From the NCBI GenBank assembly GCA_002713145.1, contig PAVS01000005.1, positions 124,001 through 188,000 on the forward strand: a stretch of DNA of 64,000 nt, read 5' to 3'. Numbering within the stretch: position 1 is the stretch's first letter; every line of letters begins with the position of its first letter. The DNA comes from Halobacteriovoraceae bacterium (GTDB lineage Bacteria; Bdellovibrionota; Bacteriovoracia; Bacteriovoracales; Bacteriovoracaceae). A program made the position numbers and the translations under genes. The notes under the pieces were generated by a model. The model did no database searches, was not told the DNA's origin, and worked only from the letters and a program-made list of their open reading frames with translations. Of the stretch, positions 1 through 8,855 are shown one piece after another.

Positions 1-2
1 CA

Positions 3-725
3 AGATTTGGAGCCGAATATCTTACCACTCATGTGAGTGATGTTGACTTAAGTCAGAGACCCTTCAAAGTGAAATGCGAAAACGGAGATGAGTTCACTGC
101 TCAAACTTTAATTATTTCTACGGGAGCTTCTGCAAAATACTTAGGGCTTCCCAATGAAAAAGAGCTTATCGGAAAAGGGGTTAGTGCCTGTGCCACCTGT
201 GATGGATTTTTCTACCGCGATCAAATCGTTCATGTCGTAGGCGGAGGAGATACCGCTATGGAAGAAGCCATGTTTTTAAGTAAGTTTGCTTCCAAAGTGA
301 CTATCGTTCATAGAAGAGATGAATTTAGAGCTTCAAAGCCTATGCAAGATCGTGTCTTTAAAAACGAAAAAATAGATATTCTCTGGGATCATGAAGTCTG
401 TGAGATTGTTGCTGACCCAACCGGCGTTACAGCAATCAAAGTTAAAAACACTAAGACAGGTGACATTAACGAGCGTGCTACCAATGGGCTTTTCATGGGA
501 ATAGGTCATACACCTAATACCAAATTTTTAGGAAAACAAATTAACTTAGATGATCATGGTTTTATCGTAACTCAAGGTAGACACCCCGATACTAATGTCC
601 CTGGTGTTTTTGCTTGTGGTGATGTTCAAGATTCCTACTATCGTCAGGCAATTACTGCCGCTGGTTCTGGATGTTCTGCTGCTATGAGATCTGAGCGTTT
701 CTTAGAGGAGCATGGCCGAGTCTAA
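3..725 (+). CDS. trxB: Thioredoxin-disulfide reductase, C-terminal part
   Basis: Partial gene: the reading frame is open to the left edge of the window, so the N-terminal FAD-binding part is missing. The visible part has the redox-active CATC motif followed by Asp (about residues 63-67 of the visible part), the NADPH-binding glycine motif GGGDTAMEEA, and the C-terminal FAD motif GVFACGDV followed by the conserved YRQAITAAGSG stretch. The family is a cytosolic flavoenzyme that reduces thioredoxin with NADPH. A GTG at position 33 is internal and not the real start. Nothing downstream on this strand is obviously linked. Confidence 0.95.
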   Translation, partial: RFGAEYLTTHVSDVDLSQRPFKVKCENGDEFTAQTLIISTGASAKYLGLPNEKELIGKGVSACATCDGFFYRDQIVHVVGGGDTAMEEAMFLSKFASKVTIVHRRDEFRASKPMQDRVFKNEKIDILWDHEVCEIVADPTGVTAIKVKNTKTGDINERATNGLFMGIGHTPNTKFLGKQINLDDHGFIVTQGRHPDTNVPGVFACGDVQDSYYRQAITAAGSGCSAAMRSERFLEEHGRV

Positions 726-789
726 GGCCCCAGTAAGAGAGCTAAGAGTTTAAAATGTCTTACACTCGAGTGGTTAGCAGAAAACTCAG

Positions 790-818
790 TTGACAAGATT
801 TAAGATCATTGAAAAAAT
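790..818 (+). promoter_or_regulatory. Weak promoter candidate before the crotonase gene
   Basis: A perfect -35 hexamer TTGACA lies at 790-795, but no good -10 follows at 16-18 bp (only A/T-rich AAAATT-type sequence). Just downstream, TTAGGC (823-828) and GCCTAA (835-840) can form a small hairpin with AAGGAA in its loop, close enough to act as a Shine-Dalgarno for an ATG at 848. Low-confidence call. Confidence 0.3.
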
Positions 819-865
819 TTACTTAGGCAAGGAAGCCTAAATCAATCATGGACCAAGGAAGGAAA

Positions 866-1711
866 ATGAGTAATATCTTCAATTATCAAACACTGAAAGT
901 TAAACTGGATAAGGCCACAAGAACGCTTTATATCAAGTTAGACAATGATCACATCGACAACCCTCTCAATGTTGAGACCCTATTTGAATTAGAATCATTG
1001 CTTGCGTGGATGACTAATAGAATTGAAATTCACTCTGTATTTATAGACTCTTCCAGTGATATATTTTCAACAGGCTATAATCGCACCGTCCTTAAAAAAT
1101 TAGATGTAAAAAAACTAGCTAAATTCACCAGTAAGCTGCAAAAAATAAATCAAGCCATCATGCTTTTACCTCAAACATTTGTGATTGATTTACAAATGGG
1201 AGCATCAAATATTGCGAGTGAACTCGCAACAGCTTGTGATATCCGTATTGCCAATAGGGCTTGTGAAATAAGTTTTGATCACGCTCAACTTGGGATCATC
1301 GCATGTTCAGGTGGGATTGCCCAATTAGGTCAAATAGTAGGACATGGAAACGCTAAAAACTGGTTACTTACCGGTGGTAAGATAGGCTTTCAAAAACTTA
1401 TTTCAACAGGTTATGTTTTTGAGGGTTACACTATGGCCGATAGAGAAATAGTTCGTAAAAAAATCTTAACCGATATTTATACCCAGGCTCCGGTACAGAG
1501 AATTCAAACAAAAATGGCCCTTTCTGAAAACATAAGAGAAGAAGTGGAAAGTAAGCTTGCCAATGAAAGTAAAATTGCCAAAGCAGCTATGGTTTCTGAA
1601 GATTGGAAGGATGAAAACTTAAATAATCCTATGCCAGCAAATAGTATGAAAACAGCGGTTAAGCTCAGTATTGTAAAAGATAATGATCAAGATCAGGATC
1701 TGCCTAACTAG
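866..1711 (+). CDS. Crotonase (enoyl-CoA hydratase/isomerase) family protein
   Basis: The protein has the crotonase fold signature: an N-terminal segment ending in the oxyanion-hole region around IFSTGYN, then GASNIASELATACDIRIANRA and a following FDHAQLGI stretch, typical of CoA-binding hydratase/isomerase proteins. The acidic residues expected of true enoyl-CoA hydratases in the second motif are not clearly conserved, so the reaction cannot be assigned. I prefer ATG 866 because AAGGAAGGA sits directly upstream. ATG 848 is an alternative, six codons longer, with AAGGAA in a hairpin loop before it. The C-terminal tail is charged and rich in Asp and Gln. It converges with the PilZ gene, sharing a CTAG stop. 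Confidence 0.75.
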   Translation: MSNIFNYQTLKVKLDKATRTLYIKLDNDHIDNPLNVETLFELESLLAWMTNRIEIHSVFIDSSSDIFSTGYNRTVLKKLDVKKLAKFTSKLQKINQAIMLLPQTFVIDLQMGASNIASELATACDIRIANRACEISFDHAQLGIIACSGGIAQLGQIVGHGNAKNWLLTGGKIGFQKLISTGYVFEGYTMADREIVRKKILTDIYTQAPVQRIQTKMALSENIREEVESKLANESKIAKAAMVSEDWKDENLNNPMPANSMKTAVKLSIVKDNDQDQDLPN

Positions 1712-2391
1712 CTTGCTCCCATCACTTGCATAACTTTAGTGATAAGTTTTGACGGTGCCTGAAAACTCATTCCAATGATTAGCTTATGAGCATTGTCCAG
1801 GGCATTTGTATCATGAAACCGAGATCTATGAGCTATCGTCCCCTTTATTGCTTTTGGTAAATCAATTCCTCCTAGAGAGCAGAGTTCTATTTCAAGATTT
1901 TTAGGAAAGTGATTCAGTTGTCCCTTAGAAACTTTAAAAGCCAACCCTCCACTTCCCACATCTCTTAGGGCAAAGTCATGAGTTTCCTGTTTACCATTAA
2001 AGGGCATCAATAGGCTTGCTTTGACTTTGGTATAATTAAAATGAAAGCGATCATACTTTCTTTTTTCTCTTAAAAAAACTTTTTCATCAGCGAGAACTTT
2101 CAAAACATTATTGACACAGAATTTGTATTGTCCTTTGAACAATATACCCTTGGCCTTCTCATAAATATAAACGGGATTTTCTTGATGAAAGACTGCATTT
2201 TTTAACAGTTGCAGATGAATGATAATTTGTTCGGACTCCACGGCATATGAGAGATATTGGCCATCAAAAATTATTTTCTGACCCTTTTCATCGTTTTGCC
2301 AGATGATGAGGTGATGGGGTTCATCTTTAAGGACTTCTAAATCATTTAAAAATTCTTTAAGTGTACCTGCAACTCTAAAGCCCTTGGCCAT
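1708..2391 (-). CDS. PilZ-domain protein
   Basis: The C-terminal half carries a PilZ domain: basic REKRKYDRFHF (the RxxxR arm) followed by DVGSGGLAF (the D/NxSxxG motif), which together bind cyclic di-GMP in the family. The N-terminal 90 residues resemble the flagellar-brake (YcgR-N-like) beta domain found in similar proteins, though this is only a structural guess. It is the last gene of the mevalonate operon on this strand; its start overlaps the end of mevalonate kinase by 17 nt, suggesting translational coupling. A link between c-di-GMP and isoprenoid synthesis is not implied by sequence; the gene may simply be co-transcribed. Confidence 0.8.
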   Translation of the reverse strand: MAKGFRVAGTLKEFLNDLEVLKDEPHHLIIWQNDEKGQKIIFDGQYLSYAVESEQIIIHLQLLKNAVFHQENPVYIYEKAKGILFKGQYKFCVNNVLKVLADEKVFLREKRKYDRFHFNYTKVKASLLMPFNGKQETHDFALRDVGSGGLAFKVSKGQLNHFPKNLEIELCSLGGIDLPKAIKGTIAHRSRFHDTNALDNAHKLIIGMSFQAPSKLITKVMQVMGAS

Positions 2392-3286
2392 ATTTTATTC
2401 TCGTAAATGCTTGATCGCTATCAAACTTAGATTGTGTTTCAGGGTCATGAGTATAAACTATAAAATAGCCACCTCCCCCAGCACCACAGAGTTTAACATA
2501 GTACTTACGAGATTCAAGTCCTGTGAGCCAAAAGTTTTTTAAACTTTGAGGTATCATCTTTGGCATATGTAAATATTGGAGCCTAGAGAGTTGATGAAAA
2601 CTTTCATCTATATTCTGCCCAACTTTACATTTCTTAATAATGTCATTTGTCACATTTACAAATTGCATTATCTGTTCACGGTACTCGGTATTCTTTTCAA
2701 ATTTTTCCATAAAGTCATGCACAAAAGATGAAGTCATGCGTGCCTTGCCACTATCAAATAAATAAAAATGACCAGGTATCTTGGGAAGAGGATTCTCACA
2801 GATTTTTACTTTCGATCTACTCTCAATAATAACAGGTAAATTGATAAGCGAGATTAAACAATCTATGCCGGAAGATGTTCCATGATAAAATGATTCCATT
2901 AAAGACATGATATCTTTTAAACTCATGAGCTCATCGTTTTCATAATGAGTTTTTTGCTCAAAATCAAGAGCGTATTCAGCATAAAGCCCAGCGCAAAGTG
3001 CACCAGAACTTCCAATCCCATAGCCTTGGGGAATATTAGATTTAAAGTAGAGACCCTTTTCGATATCAGTCTTGAGTCTGGCTAAATTCATGGTTTGGTT
3101 AAGAAGCTTAGAGCCCTTTAAGTATTTATAAAATTCATCCAGTCTGAGCTTTTGGGATAAATTTTGGCTATTTTCCGTAAAATCTAATTGTCCTGCAAAT
3201 CCCTCAATAGGAAACGCCAGACCCATTGATCCTTTTATAATCGCATACTCACCGAAGAGTAAGATTTTACCATTAAAACTTCTCAT
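2375..3286 (-). CDS. mvaK1: Mevalonate kinase (GHMP family)
   Basis: GHMP kinase of 303 residues. It opens with GKILLFGEYAIIKG, has the phosphate-binding loop PQGYGIGSSGALCAGL near residue 100, the HGTSSGID motif that carries the catalytic Asp in mevalonate kinases, and the C-terminal glycine motif LCGAGGGGYF. It phosphorylates mevalonate with ATP in the cytosol. The HGTSSGID motif favours mevalonate kinase over phosphomevalonate kinase. The start ATG overlaps the diphosphomevalonate decarboxylase stop by 4 nt (ATGA), so the two are translationally coupled in the isoprenoid operon. Confidence 0.9.
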   Translation of the reverse strand: MRSFNGKILLFGEYAIIKGSMGLAFPIEGFAGQLDFTENSQNLSQKLRLDEFYKYLKGSKLLNQTMNLARLKTDIEKGLYFKSNIPQGYGIGSSGALCAGLYAEYALDFEQKTHYENDELMSLKDIMSLMESFYHGTSSGIDCLISLINLPVIIESRSKVKICENPLPKIPGHFYLFDSGKARMTSSFVHDFMEKFEKNTEYREQIMQFVNVTNDIIKKCKVGQNIDESFHQLSRLQYLHMPKMIPQSLKNFWLTGLESRKYYVKLCGAGGGGYFIVYTHDPETQSKFDSDQAFTRIKYGQGL

Positions 3287-4296
3287 GATTCTCCAAAATG
3301 GGGGGCCCAGATAATCTTTTCACATAAATCCAGACAAAACTCACTCACAAAACTTTTCACTTGATCTTTTTGAGACTCAGGATAGATAAGATGAATATTT
3401 GGTCCTGCATCCAGTGTGAAGTAGGCCATGATCTCGCCTTTTTCTCTTGAGTCTTTAAGTTTTTCTATAACTCTTAAAGTATTGGCATGAAGTAAAGTAT
3501 AACTTGGCATGGAGGTCATCATCATCGCATGCAAACTGAGGGCTTCATTTTCAATGATCTCTCCAAAGTCTGTGAAATTATCTGCTTCAATGGCATTGAG
3601 TAAACAACGAGTGTTTTCATGGGCCTGCTCGATTCTTGATTCTCTATAAAAATGTGTGTTCATAAGTGAGTGGCCAAAGCTACTGGAAACATCTTTTTGC
3701 GATTGATTCACCACCAAAATAGTGTCAGCAAGTTTTTCAGAAAATGAATATTTCTTCTCGTCTAAATCAAGGCTATAGTCATCTGTTCCTAAATCAAATT
3801 TTGTCTTCCCCCATAAATTAAAAGGAGCTTTTGAAATACTCCGACAAGCACTACCAGAACCCAGCCTGGCCAGTGTACTTATTTGTTCACGGGAAAGTCT
3901 TACATTATTTTCAAGCCATTCTATCTCGGCCAAGATATTGGCGATGGCCGCAAAGCCTGAGGCAGACGAGGCTATGCCTGCGGAATGAGGAAAATTATTT
4001 TCTGATTCAAAGCGAAGCCTAAGCCTTTTGGCCAGAGGGTACACTTCACTTATACTTTCTAAATATTGTTCGATCCGTTTGCCAAAATCAAATTGTTCCT
4101 TGCCTTCAAATTGAAAGCTTTCTACTTGCAACTGATCTGAGATTTGGTAGCTACATTGAGTTTTAGTCTGACATTGATCAATGAGCATAGAAACAGAAGG
4201 ATTCAGTGGATATTGTCTTCCTCTTTTTCCCCAGTATTTTACAAAAGCAATATTGGAATGGGCAACTTTAACAATTTGTTTGTAGTTGTTGTTCAT
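3283..4296 (-). CDS. mvaD: Diphosphomevalonate decarboxylase
   Basis: The protein shows the decarboxylase signatures HSNIAFVKYWGKRG near the N-terminus, the GHMP loop PHSAGIASSASGFAA, the GSGSACRS motif, and a C-terminal TLDAGPNIHLIYP. It converts mevalonate diphosphate to isopentenyl diphosphate with ATP. The frame is open to 4356, but ATG 4296 is preferred: AAGG lies 5-6 nt upstream, and known family members begin shortly before the KYWGK motif. This start overlaps the upstream GHMP kinase by 29 nt. It is part of the minus-strand mevalonate operon. Confidence 0.93.
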   Translation of the reverse strand: MNNNYKQIVKVAHSNIAFVKYWGKRGRQYPLNPSVSMLIDQCQTKTQCSYQISDQLQVESFQFEGKEQFDFGKRIEQYLESISEVYPLAKRLRLRFESENNFPHSAGIASSASGFAAIANILAEIEWLENNVRLSREQISTLARLGSGSACRSISKAPFNLWGKTKFDLGTDDYSLDLDEKKYSFSEKLADTILVVNQSQKDVSSSFGHSLMNTHFYRESRIEQAHENTRCLLNAIEADNFTDFGEIIENEALSLHAMMMTSMPSYTLLHANTLRVIEKLKDSREKGEIMAYFTLDAGPNIHLIYPESQKDQVKSFVSEFCLDLCEKIIWAPHFGES

Positions 4297-5260
4297 CACT
4301 GCCTTGATTGATGGCTTCACCATATTTTTGGAAGTTTTGTAGAATAAGTTCGTCAAAGGTCAAAACTATTTTATGGCCACGATCATGAAAATATTTTTTG
4401 GTGTCTTCAGCACTTTCTTTAGAGGTCGCAAGCACAAAATCTCCCCCCCAAGCGCCGAGTGATTTAATTTCTCCGTGGTAGTCATGAAAATGTTTTTGTT
4501 TAACCCGAGGGAGATCCAATTGAGAGGACATGATACTTTCGTGCTCTGCTATAAGTTGTTCAAATTCAGCGAGATCAATACATTCAAGTATTTTATCAGA
4601 AATATTATTCAGTTTATCTATCGTTTGAGATTTATCTACGCAAAGATCACGATAACGATTGATTTCATTATTGGTATTTTGTTTCTGATTGAGAAAGACA
4701 AAATAAAGTTGATCTTTGAAGACCGGATTAAAATGAATCGTTCCCCAACTCGGTCCTTTTGATTGAACTTGATAAGTGATAGGTCCCATAGATTGGGCAC
4801 AGGCTATATCATAACCTGAACCACCAAAAACTTTTTGTTGTAATTCAAACGGTGAGACGTAGGCCCACTGAGCAATATTATAGATAAGAGTCGAGCTACT
4901 TCCTAAACCCCAGTTAAGTGGAAATTCCAAAACTGTTTCTACGTGAACATCATAATTATCTCGTAAGAAGTGAATATTTTGTTTACGTGCTTGTCTTAAA
5001 ATACGCTGAAGTGTTTGAGACAACTCATTGATCTCACTCAGAATATCAAAATGCCATAACTCAAATTTAGCTTCAAACCAACATTTATTTTCGTTATCAA
5101 AACTCTTCCAAAAAAGCATGGGGTTGCTGGTGGGTCTATACCTCACATGCATTCTTTGACCAAGTTTCGTAGGAAGTGCAATGGAATTGGCACCGTCTAA
5201 AACAAAATCCTCTCCAGTGAGTAAAAGTTTTCCATGTCCATAGTAATAATCTTCACGCAT
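4268..5260 (-). CDS. GYDIA-family GHMP kinase, probable phosphomevalonate kinase
   Basis: GHMP-type kinase of 330 residues with the N-terminal GKLLLTGEDFVLDG motif, the loop NWGLGSSSTLIYN and the SGYDIACAQ motif that names the GYDIA family known from mevalonate clusters of Bacteroidetes. The C-terminal glycine-rich motif is present as LGAWGGDFVLA. The operon already has mevalonate kinase and the decarboxylase but no canonical phosphomevalonate kinase, so this protein most likely phosphorylates 5-phosphomevalonate. That assignment rests on context and on similarity of the SGYDIA motif to the GSGFDVA motif of Erg8-type kinases, not on a known activity. It sits 11 nt downstream of HMG-CoA reductase. 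Confidence 0.85.
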   Translation of the reverse strand: MREDYYYGHGKLLLTGEDFVLDGANSIALPTKLGQRMHVRYRPTSNPMLFWKSFDNENKCWFEAKFELWHFDILSEINELSQTLQRILRQARKQNIHFLRDNYDVHVETVLEFPLNWGLGSSSTLIYNIAQWAYVSPFELQQKVFGGSGYDIACAQSMGPITYQVQSKGPSWGTIHFNPVFKDQLYFVFLNQKQNTNNEINRYRDLCVDKSQTIDKLNNISDKILECIDLAEFEQLIAEHESIMSSQLDLPRVKQKHFHDYHGEIKSLGAWGGDFVLATSKESAEDTKKYFHDRGHKIVLTFDELILQNFQKYGEAINQGSDEQQLQTNC

Positions 5261-5271
5261 TCTTTTTCTCT

Positions 5272-6594
5272 CTATTGTAAATTTCTTGTTCTCTCAATAA
5301 ACAAACGAACTGCTTGATGGGATACAGTCGTGGTTTTGAAGTATTCTTTTGCCGCTTTGATTTCAGACTCAGTGGCATCAAACTGATTCAAAATATTGAG
5401 AAGGTGCATTTTCATATGACCTTGCTGAATACCAGTGGTGACCAGGGAGCGAAGAGCACCGAAGTTTTGCGCCAATCCTACACAGGCCACAATCTCCATT
5501 AATGATTTTGCATCCGGATGACCAAGAAGCTTTAAACTTATTTTTGACATAGGATGCAAAGATGTGAGTCCTCCCACTGTTCCCAGTGCTAGCGGTACGG
5601 TTAATTCAAACCTAAAAATATCATCTTTTATCGTGCAGCTTGAAAGCCCTCTATAGCGGCCATCACGAGCAGCATAAGCATGCCCGCATGCTTCAATCGC
5701 ACGGAAGTCGTTACCCGTGGCCATAATCACGGCATCAATTCCATTATAAATACCTTTATTATGGGTCACAGCTCTATTAACATCGATTTTGGCAATCTTA
5801 ACTGCCCGTTCAAAACGAAAGGCAAAGTCTCGGGCACTCATACCTCCCGCAAACTCTCCTAGCTCGCTAATAGGACATTCCACGTAGGCCTGTACCAAAC
5901 ATTCCGGAGTGTAATTAGAAAGAATACACATAACGATTTCAATTTCTCTATGAGCTGGATCGAAGGCCGTATTCTCAGTGACACATTTTTTGAGTTCTTG
6001 CCCCATAGCTTCGAGCACTGTATTGATAAAGTTTGCTCCCATGGCATTGCAAGTCTCGAATGCCACATCAAGTTGATAGTAATTTTCAAGGACGTCTGTT
6101 TTATCCACTAAGCAGAGATCTTTTATTCCCCCACCACGCTTTTCCATATTAGCGACAATATCTTTCACCACCAAAAGAAGTTGTGATTTAATGATTGAAA
6201 AGTAATCGACTAATTTTTGTTTGTCCCCTTTCCATAGAAAGTGTACTTGTCCCTTTTTTGTTGTGGAGATGACTTTGGTTTTAAACCCTCCCCGGCTTAG
6301 CCAAAACTTAGCACTTTTGGCACTCGCTGCAACAACAGAGCTTTCTTCGATCACCATCGGAACGGTATAAATTTTATTATTAATAGAGAAATTTGGAGCG
6401 ACTCCAAAAGGGATATAATAGTTAGAGATGGTATTTTCACTGAATTCATCAAAAAGTTTTTGTGTTTCAGGATCTTTGTGCCAGAACTTTGAAATATTGA
6501 GTACATCTGCTTGATCCTCTTTACTTAAGTTCTTTGCTAACCAATCAATTTTTTCTTCTTTATTTAATTTCGAAAAACCTGATATTTTTTCCAT
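5272..6594 (-). CDS. mvaA: Hydroxymethylglutaryl-CoA reductase, class II (degradative type)
   Basis: Soluble class II HMG-CoA reductase of 440 residues. Visible catalytic residues are Glu83 in VIEESSVVAA, Lys280 in THNKGIYNG, Asp296 in MATGND and the C-terminal His393 in GHMKMH; the cofactor-binding CNAMGANFIN motif is near residue 185. Class II enzymes were first described as degradative, but here the surrounding genes show a biosynthetic role, reducing HMG-CoA to mevalonate. No N-terminal membrane segments are present. It is separated by 3 nt from the isomerase gene upstream and 11 nt from the GHMP kinase downstream. Confidence 0.95.
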   Translation of the reverse strand: MEKISGFSKLNKEEKIDWLAKNLSKEDQADVLNISKFWHKDPETQKLFDEFSENTISNYYIPFGVAPNFSINNKIYTVPMVIEESSVVAASAKSAKFWLSRGGFKTKVISTTKKGQVHFLWKGDKQKLVDYFSIIKSQLLLVVKDIVANMEKRGGGIKDLCLVDKTDVLENYYQLDVAFETCNAMGANFINTVLEAMGQELKKCVTENTAFDPAHREIEIVMCILSNYTPECLVQAYVECPISELGEFAGGMSARDFAFRFERAVKIAKIDVNRAVTHNKGIYNGIDAVIMATGNDFRAIEACGHAYAARDGRYRGLSSCTIKDDIFRFELTVPLALGTVGGLTSLHPMSKISLKLLGHPDAKSLMEIVACVGLAQNFGALRSLVTTGIQQGHMKMHLLNILNQFDATESEIKAAKEYFKTTTVSHQAVRLFIERTRNLQ

Positions 6595-6597
6595 CGA

Positions 6598-7581
6598 CTA
6601 TTCACCCTCTATAAAACATGTCGCCATTTCAAATTGCTCTTTAAGCTGAACCAAAAACGATCTGAGTTCTTGGTAATCATTCATGGCATACTTTAATACT
6701 TCACTGGCCATCCCTACAATGGACTGACCTTGATAGGCACACCTTAAAGTATGGCCTTGCAGTGGATCAGTAATTCCCCCTGAGATGATGATCGGCTTGG
6801 TGGCGTTAGCTGAATTGAGCCATTGAATCATCTGCTGGGGTGAGTGTCCGACTAATCCAAATCTATTTTTGTGCGCCACTCTACCCGATGATTCCCTATC
6901 ATGTCTAGCCTGTTCTATGAGTGTAAAATTTGTTCCACCAAATGCAGCTAATTCTATCGCAGAAACAGGAAGTTGACACAATGCATTTAAACTTTTAGGT
7001 CCCATCCCCTGTCCAACTTCCTTAACGATCACAGGAATATCCGTAACTTCACATACTTTTTGAATTGATTCCAAAGGGGCACGCTTAAAGCGATCCCCTT
7101 CAGGTTGCGCCCACTCTTGCAGCGGGTTTACATGAATAATGACCCCATCGGCTTTCAGTTTACTGGTGACGTCCAAAATTTTATCCAAGGCTTTTTGTTC
7201 GATAAGTTCTTCAATTTGAGCCACTCCAAAATTAGTAAAAAGCGGAGCTTCTCCCATATATTGACGAACATCAAAGTCTTCCAGTCTATCATCACTACTA
7301 AGCAGTGACCGGCAAGAGCCTAGCCCCATGCCTATCTGGAATTCACCACAGGCCCTGGCGAGATTTTCATTTATTTTTTTCGCTCGCAGTGTTCCCCCGG
7401 TCATGGAAGAGATCCATAAAGGCATAGAAAGTTTATGGCCTAAAAATTCTGTCGCTGCTTCCCCGCCTTTAGGATGCCCAGACAATAAAGGCTCATAATA
7501 CATATGACTGGGCATGGATAAGTCATCTGGTCTGCTAGAGAAAGTGAGGTCAATATGGTCAGATTTTCGCTTATCACTCAT
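6598..7581 (-). CDS. fni: Type 2 isopentenyl-diphosphate delta-isomerase (FMN-dependent)
   Basis: The N-terminus KRKSDHIDL, the flavin-binding WISSMTGGT, GMGLGSCRSLL, VKEVGQGM and GGTNFTLIEQ motifs identify the type 2 isomerase, which uses FMN and NADPH to interconvert isopentenyl and dimethylallyl diphosphate. It is unrelated to the type 1 Nudix isomerase. An in-frame TTG lies four codons upstream, but ATG 7581 is the better start: GGAG sits six nt before it. This start overlaps the end of the RsmI-like gene by 8 nt. It completes the visible lower mevalonate pathway. Confidence 0.95.
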   Translation of the reverse strand: MSDKRKSDHIDLTFSSRPDDLSMPSHMYYEPLLSGHPKGGEAATEFLGHKLSMPLWISSMTGGTLRAKKINENLARACGEFQIGMGLGSCRSLLSSDDRLEDFDVRQYMGEAPLFTNFGVAQIEELIEQKALDKILDVTSKLKADGVIIHVNPLQEWAQPEGDRFKRAPLESIQKVCEVTDIPVIVKEVGQGMGPKSLNALCQLPVSAIELAAFGGTNFTLIEQARHDRESSGRVAHKNRFGLVGHSPQQMIQWLNSANATKPIIISGGITDPLQGHTLRCAYQGQSIVGMASEVLKYAMNDYQELRSFLVQLKEQFEMATCFIEGE

Positions 7582-8266
7582 TTCTATCTCCAATGATCAT
7601 GACAAATTCTTTTTTTTCATCTGGCAATTTTTTGAAGACTTGATCAACTGATCCACGCAAAAGAAGTTCGTTTTCTTTATTTAAGTCACAGGCCAGAAAA
7701 ATACTTCTGTTCGTATTCAATTCCTGCAGTTCTCCCATGAGTTTCTTAAGACGATAGGGAGTGTCCATAAGCACAATGGTTGTTTTTGATTGTAAGGATT
7801 TTTGCAGTGTAGCTCTACGCTCTTTTTTATCAAGGGGAATAAAACCTTCAAAAAGAAATCTTTTATGTTCAAAACCACTGAGGGCGAGGGCCAGAACTAC
7901 GGAGTTTGCAAAAGGTGTTGCCGTGACTTTGATCCCAGCATTATGACAAAGGGAGACCAATTTGCGACCAGGATCGCAAAAAGCAGGCATGCCGCAATCG
8001 CTCATCAGATAAACATCTCTTCCCTTTTTAAGCTCTGAAAGTAAAGCTTGGGAAGCTTGCTCATAAGTGTGTTCATTATAAAGAATAAATTCGTCAATTG
8101 TTTCCCGTGGGAGACCAAAGCTGATCCATCTTCTGCGAGCGGCTTTATGTTCTTCCACAGCAAAAATCCCATCGTTTTCGAGTCCACGCTGAATCATTGC
8201 TAGTGTAGCTGGACAAAGAGGGAGATCATTAGCAATAGGAGTGGGTACTAAGGTTAATATGGCCAT
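7574..8266 (-). CDS. RsmI-like SAM-dependent methyltransferase (tetrapyrrole methylase fold)
   Basis: The opening LTLVPTPIAND, the MSDCGMPAFCDPG loop, ATPFANSVVLALALSG, and the closing EFVMIIGDRNE match the RsmI/tetrapyrrole-methylase superfamily. RsmI 2'-O-methylates C1402 of 16S rRNA. At 230 residues this copy is shorter than canonical RsmI (about 285) and lacks the C-terminal HTH-like extension, resembling the short form found in Bacteroidetes, so its exact target is uncertain. It overlaps the isomerase start by 8 nt and abuts the CBM9-like gene (1-nt overlap at 8266), putting it in the mevalonate operon. Confidence 0.8.
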   Translation of the reverse strand: MAILTLVPTPIANDLPLCPATLAMIQRGLENDGIFAVEEHKAARRRWISFGLPRETIDEFILYNEHTYEQASQALLSELKKGRDVYLMSDCGMPAFCDPGRKLVSLCHNAGIKVTATPFANSVVLALALSGFEHKRFLFEGFIPLDKKERRATLQKSLQSKTTIVLMDTPYRLKKLMGELQELNTNRSIFLACDLNKENELLLRGSVDQVFKKLPDEKKEFVMIIGDRNE

Positions 8267-8793
8267 TAAAGCGTCCCTAGTTTTTGAAAATATTCAGGCC
8301 GGTGAAAATCTGCTCTTTGATCAGTATTTGGCTTGAGTGCATAAAAATTGCACTTATGCTCATCATAAAGACAGGCGTGTAAATTACCCCATAGTTCAGT
8401 CGAATCACCGGGAATACTTTCTTTTGGGATTTGAAAGGATCCATTAAAACCATTTTGAGTTCTAGACACATTAGTTTTCACTGCTATTTCGGTGATCTTT
8501 TCAGTTTCTTTTCTAGGTTTTTTAATTAAAAGAGCGAACTTTTGTCCCAAGGGTGAGAGCTGTAACTCTAAATAAGGAAGATGATCTTTTGCTCTCGTTA
8601 AAAAAACTTCAACCACATCATTTTCCCAAAGGCCCCAATTATCCCAGTGATCAGTGGAGAATCTCTCGTCCACTTTAAGATTTTTTTTAATCACTTCAAA
8701 ATCGACAATGACCTTATCCGCCTCAATATGAAGCTCTGAAAAAACTTGGAAGTCACTAAATTTATTGGACTTATGTGAGGTTAATTTTAACAT
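8266..8793 (-). CDS. CBM9-like beta-sandwich protein
   Basis: This 175-residue protein has the pattern of the CBM9-like family: WENDVVEVFL, then LELQLSPLGQKFAL, an ELWGNLHACLYDE region and the C-terminal ADFHRPEYFQKLG. Family members often bind carbohydrate, but small stand-alone copies like this one have no assigned function. No signal peptide is visible, so it is probably cytosolic. It is the first gene of the minus-strand mevalonate operon and its stop overlaps the next start by 1 nt. The divergent promoter region to the right is only about 60 bp. Confidence 0.6.
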   Translation of the reverse strand: MLKLTSHKSNKFSDFQVFSELHIEADKVIVDFEVIKKNLKVDERFSTDHWDNWGLWENDVVEVFLTRAKDHLPYLELQLSPLGQKFALLIKKPRKETEKITEIAVKTNVSRTQNGFNGSFQIPKESIPGDSTELWGNLHACLYDEHKCNFYALKPNTDQRADFHRPEYFQKLGTL

Positions 8794-8820
8794 GCCTCTT
8801 TATAATAGAGCTTAATAAGG

Positions 8821-8849
8821 ATGACAAGTAAGCACGGATAAACTATAGA
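8821..8849 (+). promoter_or_regulatory. Sigma-70 promoter, probable leaderless start for the THUMP methyltransferase
   Basis: ATGACA (8821-8826), a 17-bp spacer and TATAGA (8844-8849). The -10 ends 6 nt before ATG 8856, so transcription should begin at or next to the start codon. No Shine-Dalgarno sequence is present. Confidence 0.6.
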
Positions 8850-8855
8850 AAATAC

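Noticed and set aside
5859-6089. 76-residue minus-strand frame inside HMG-CoA reductase
   Set aside because: Shadow frame of a well-supported gene.
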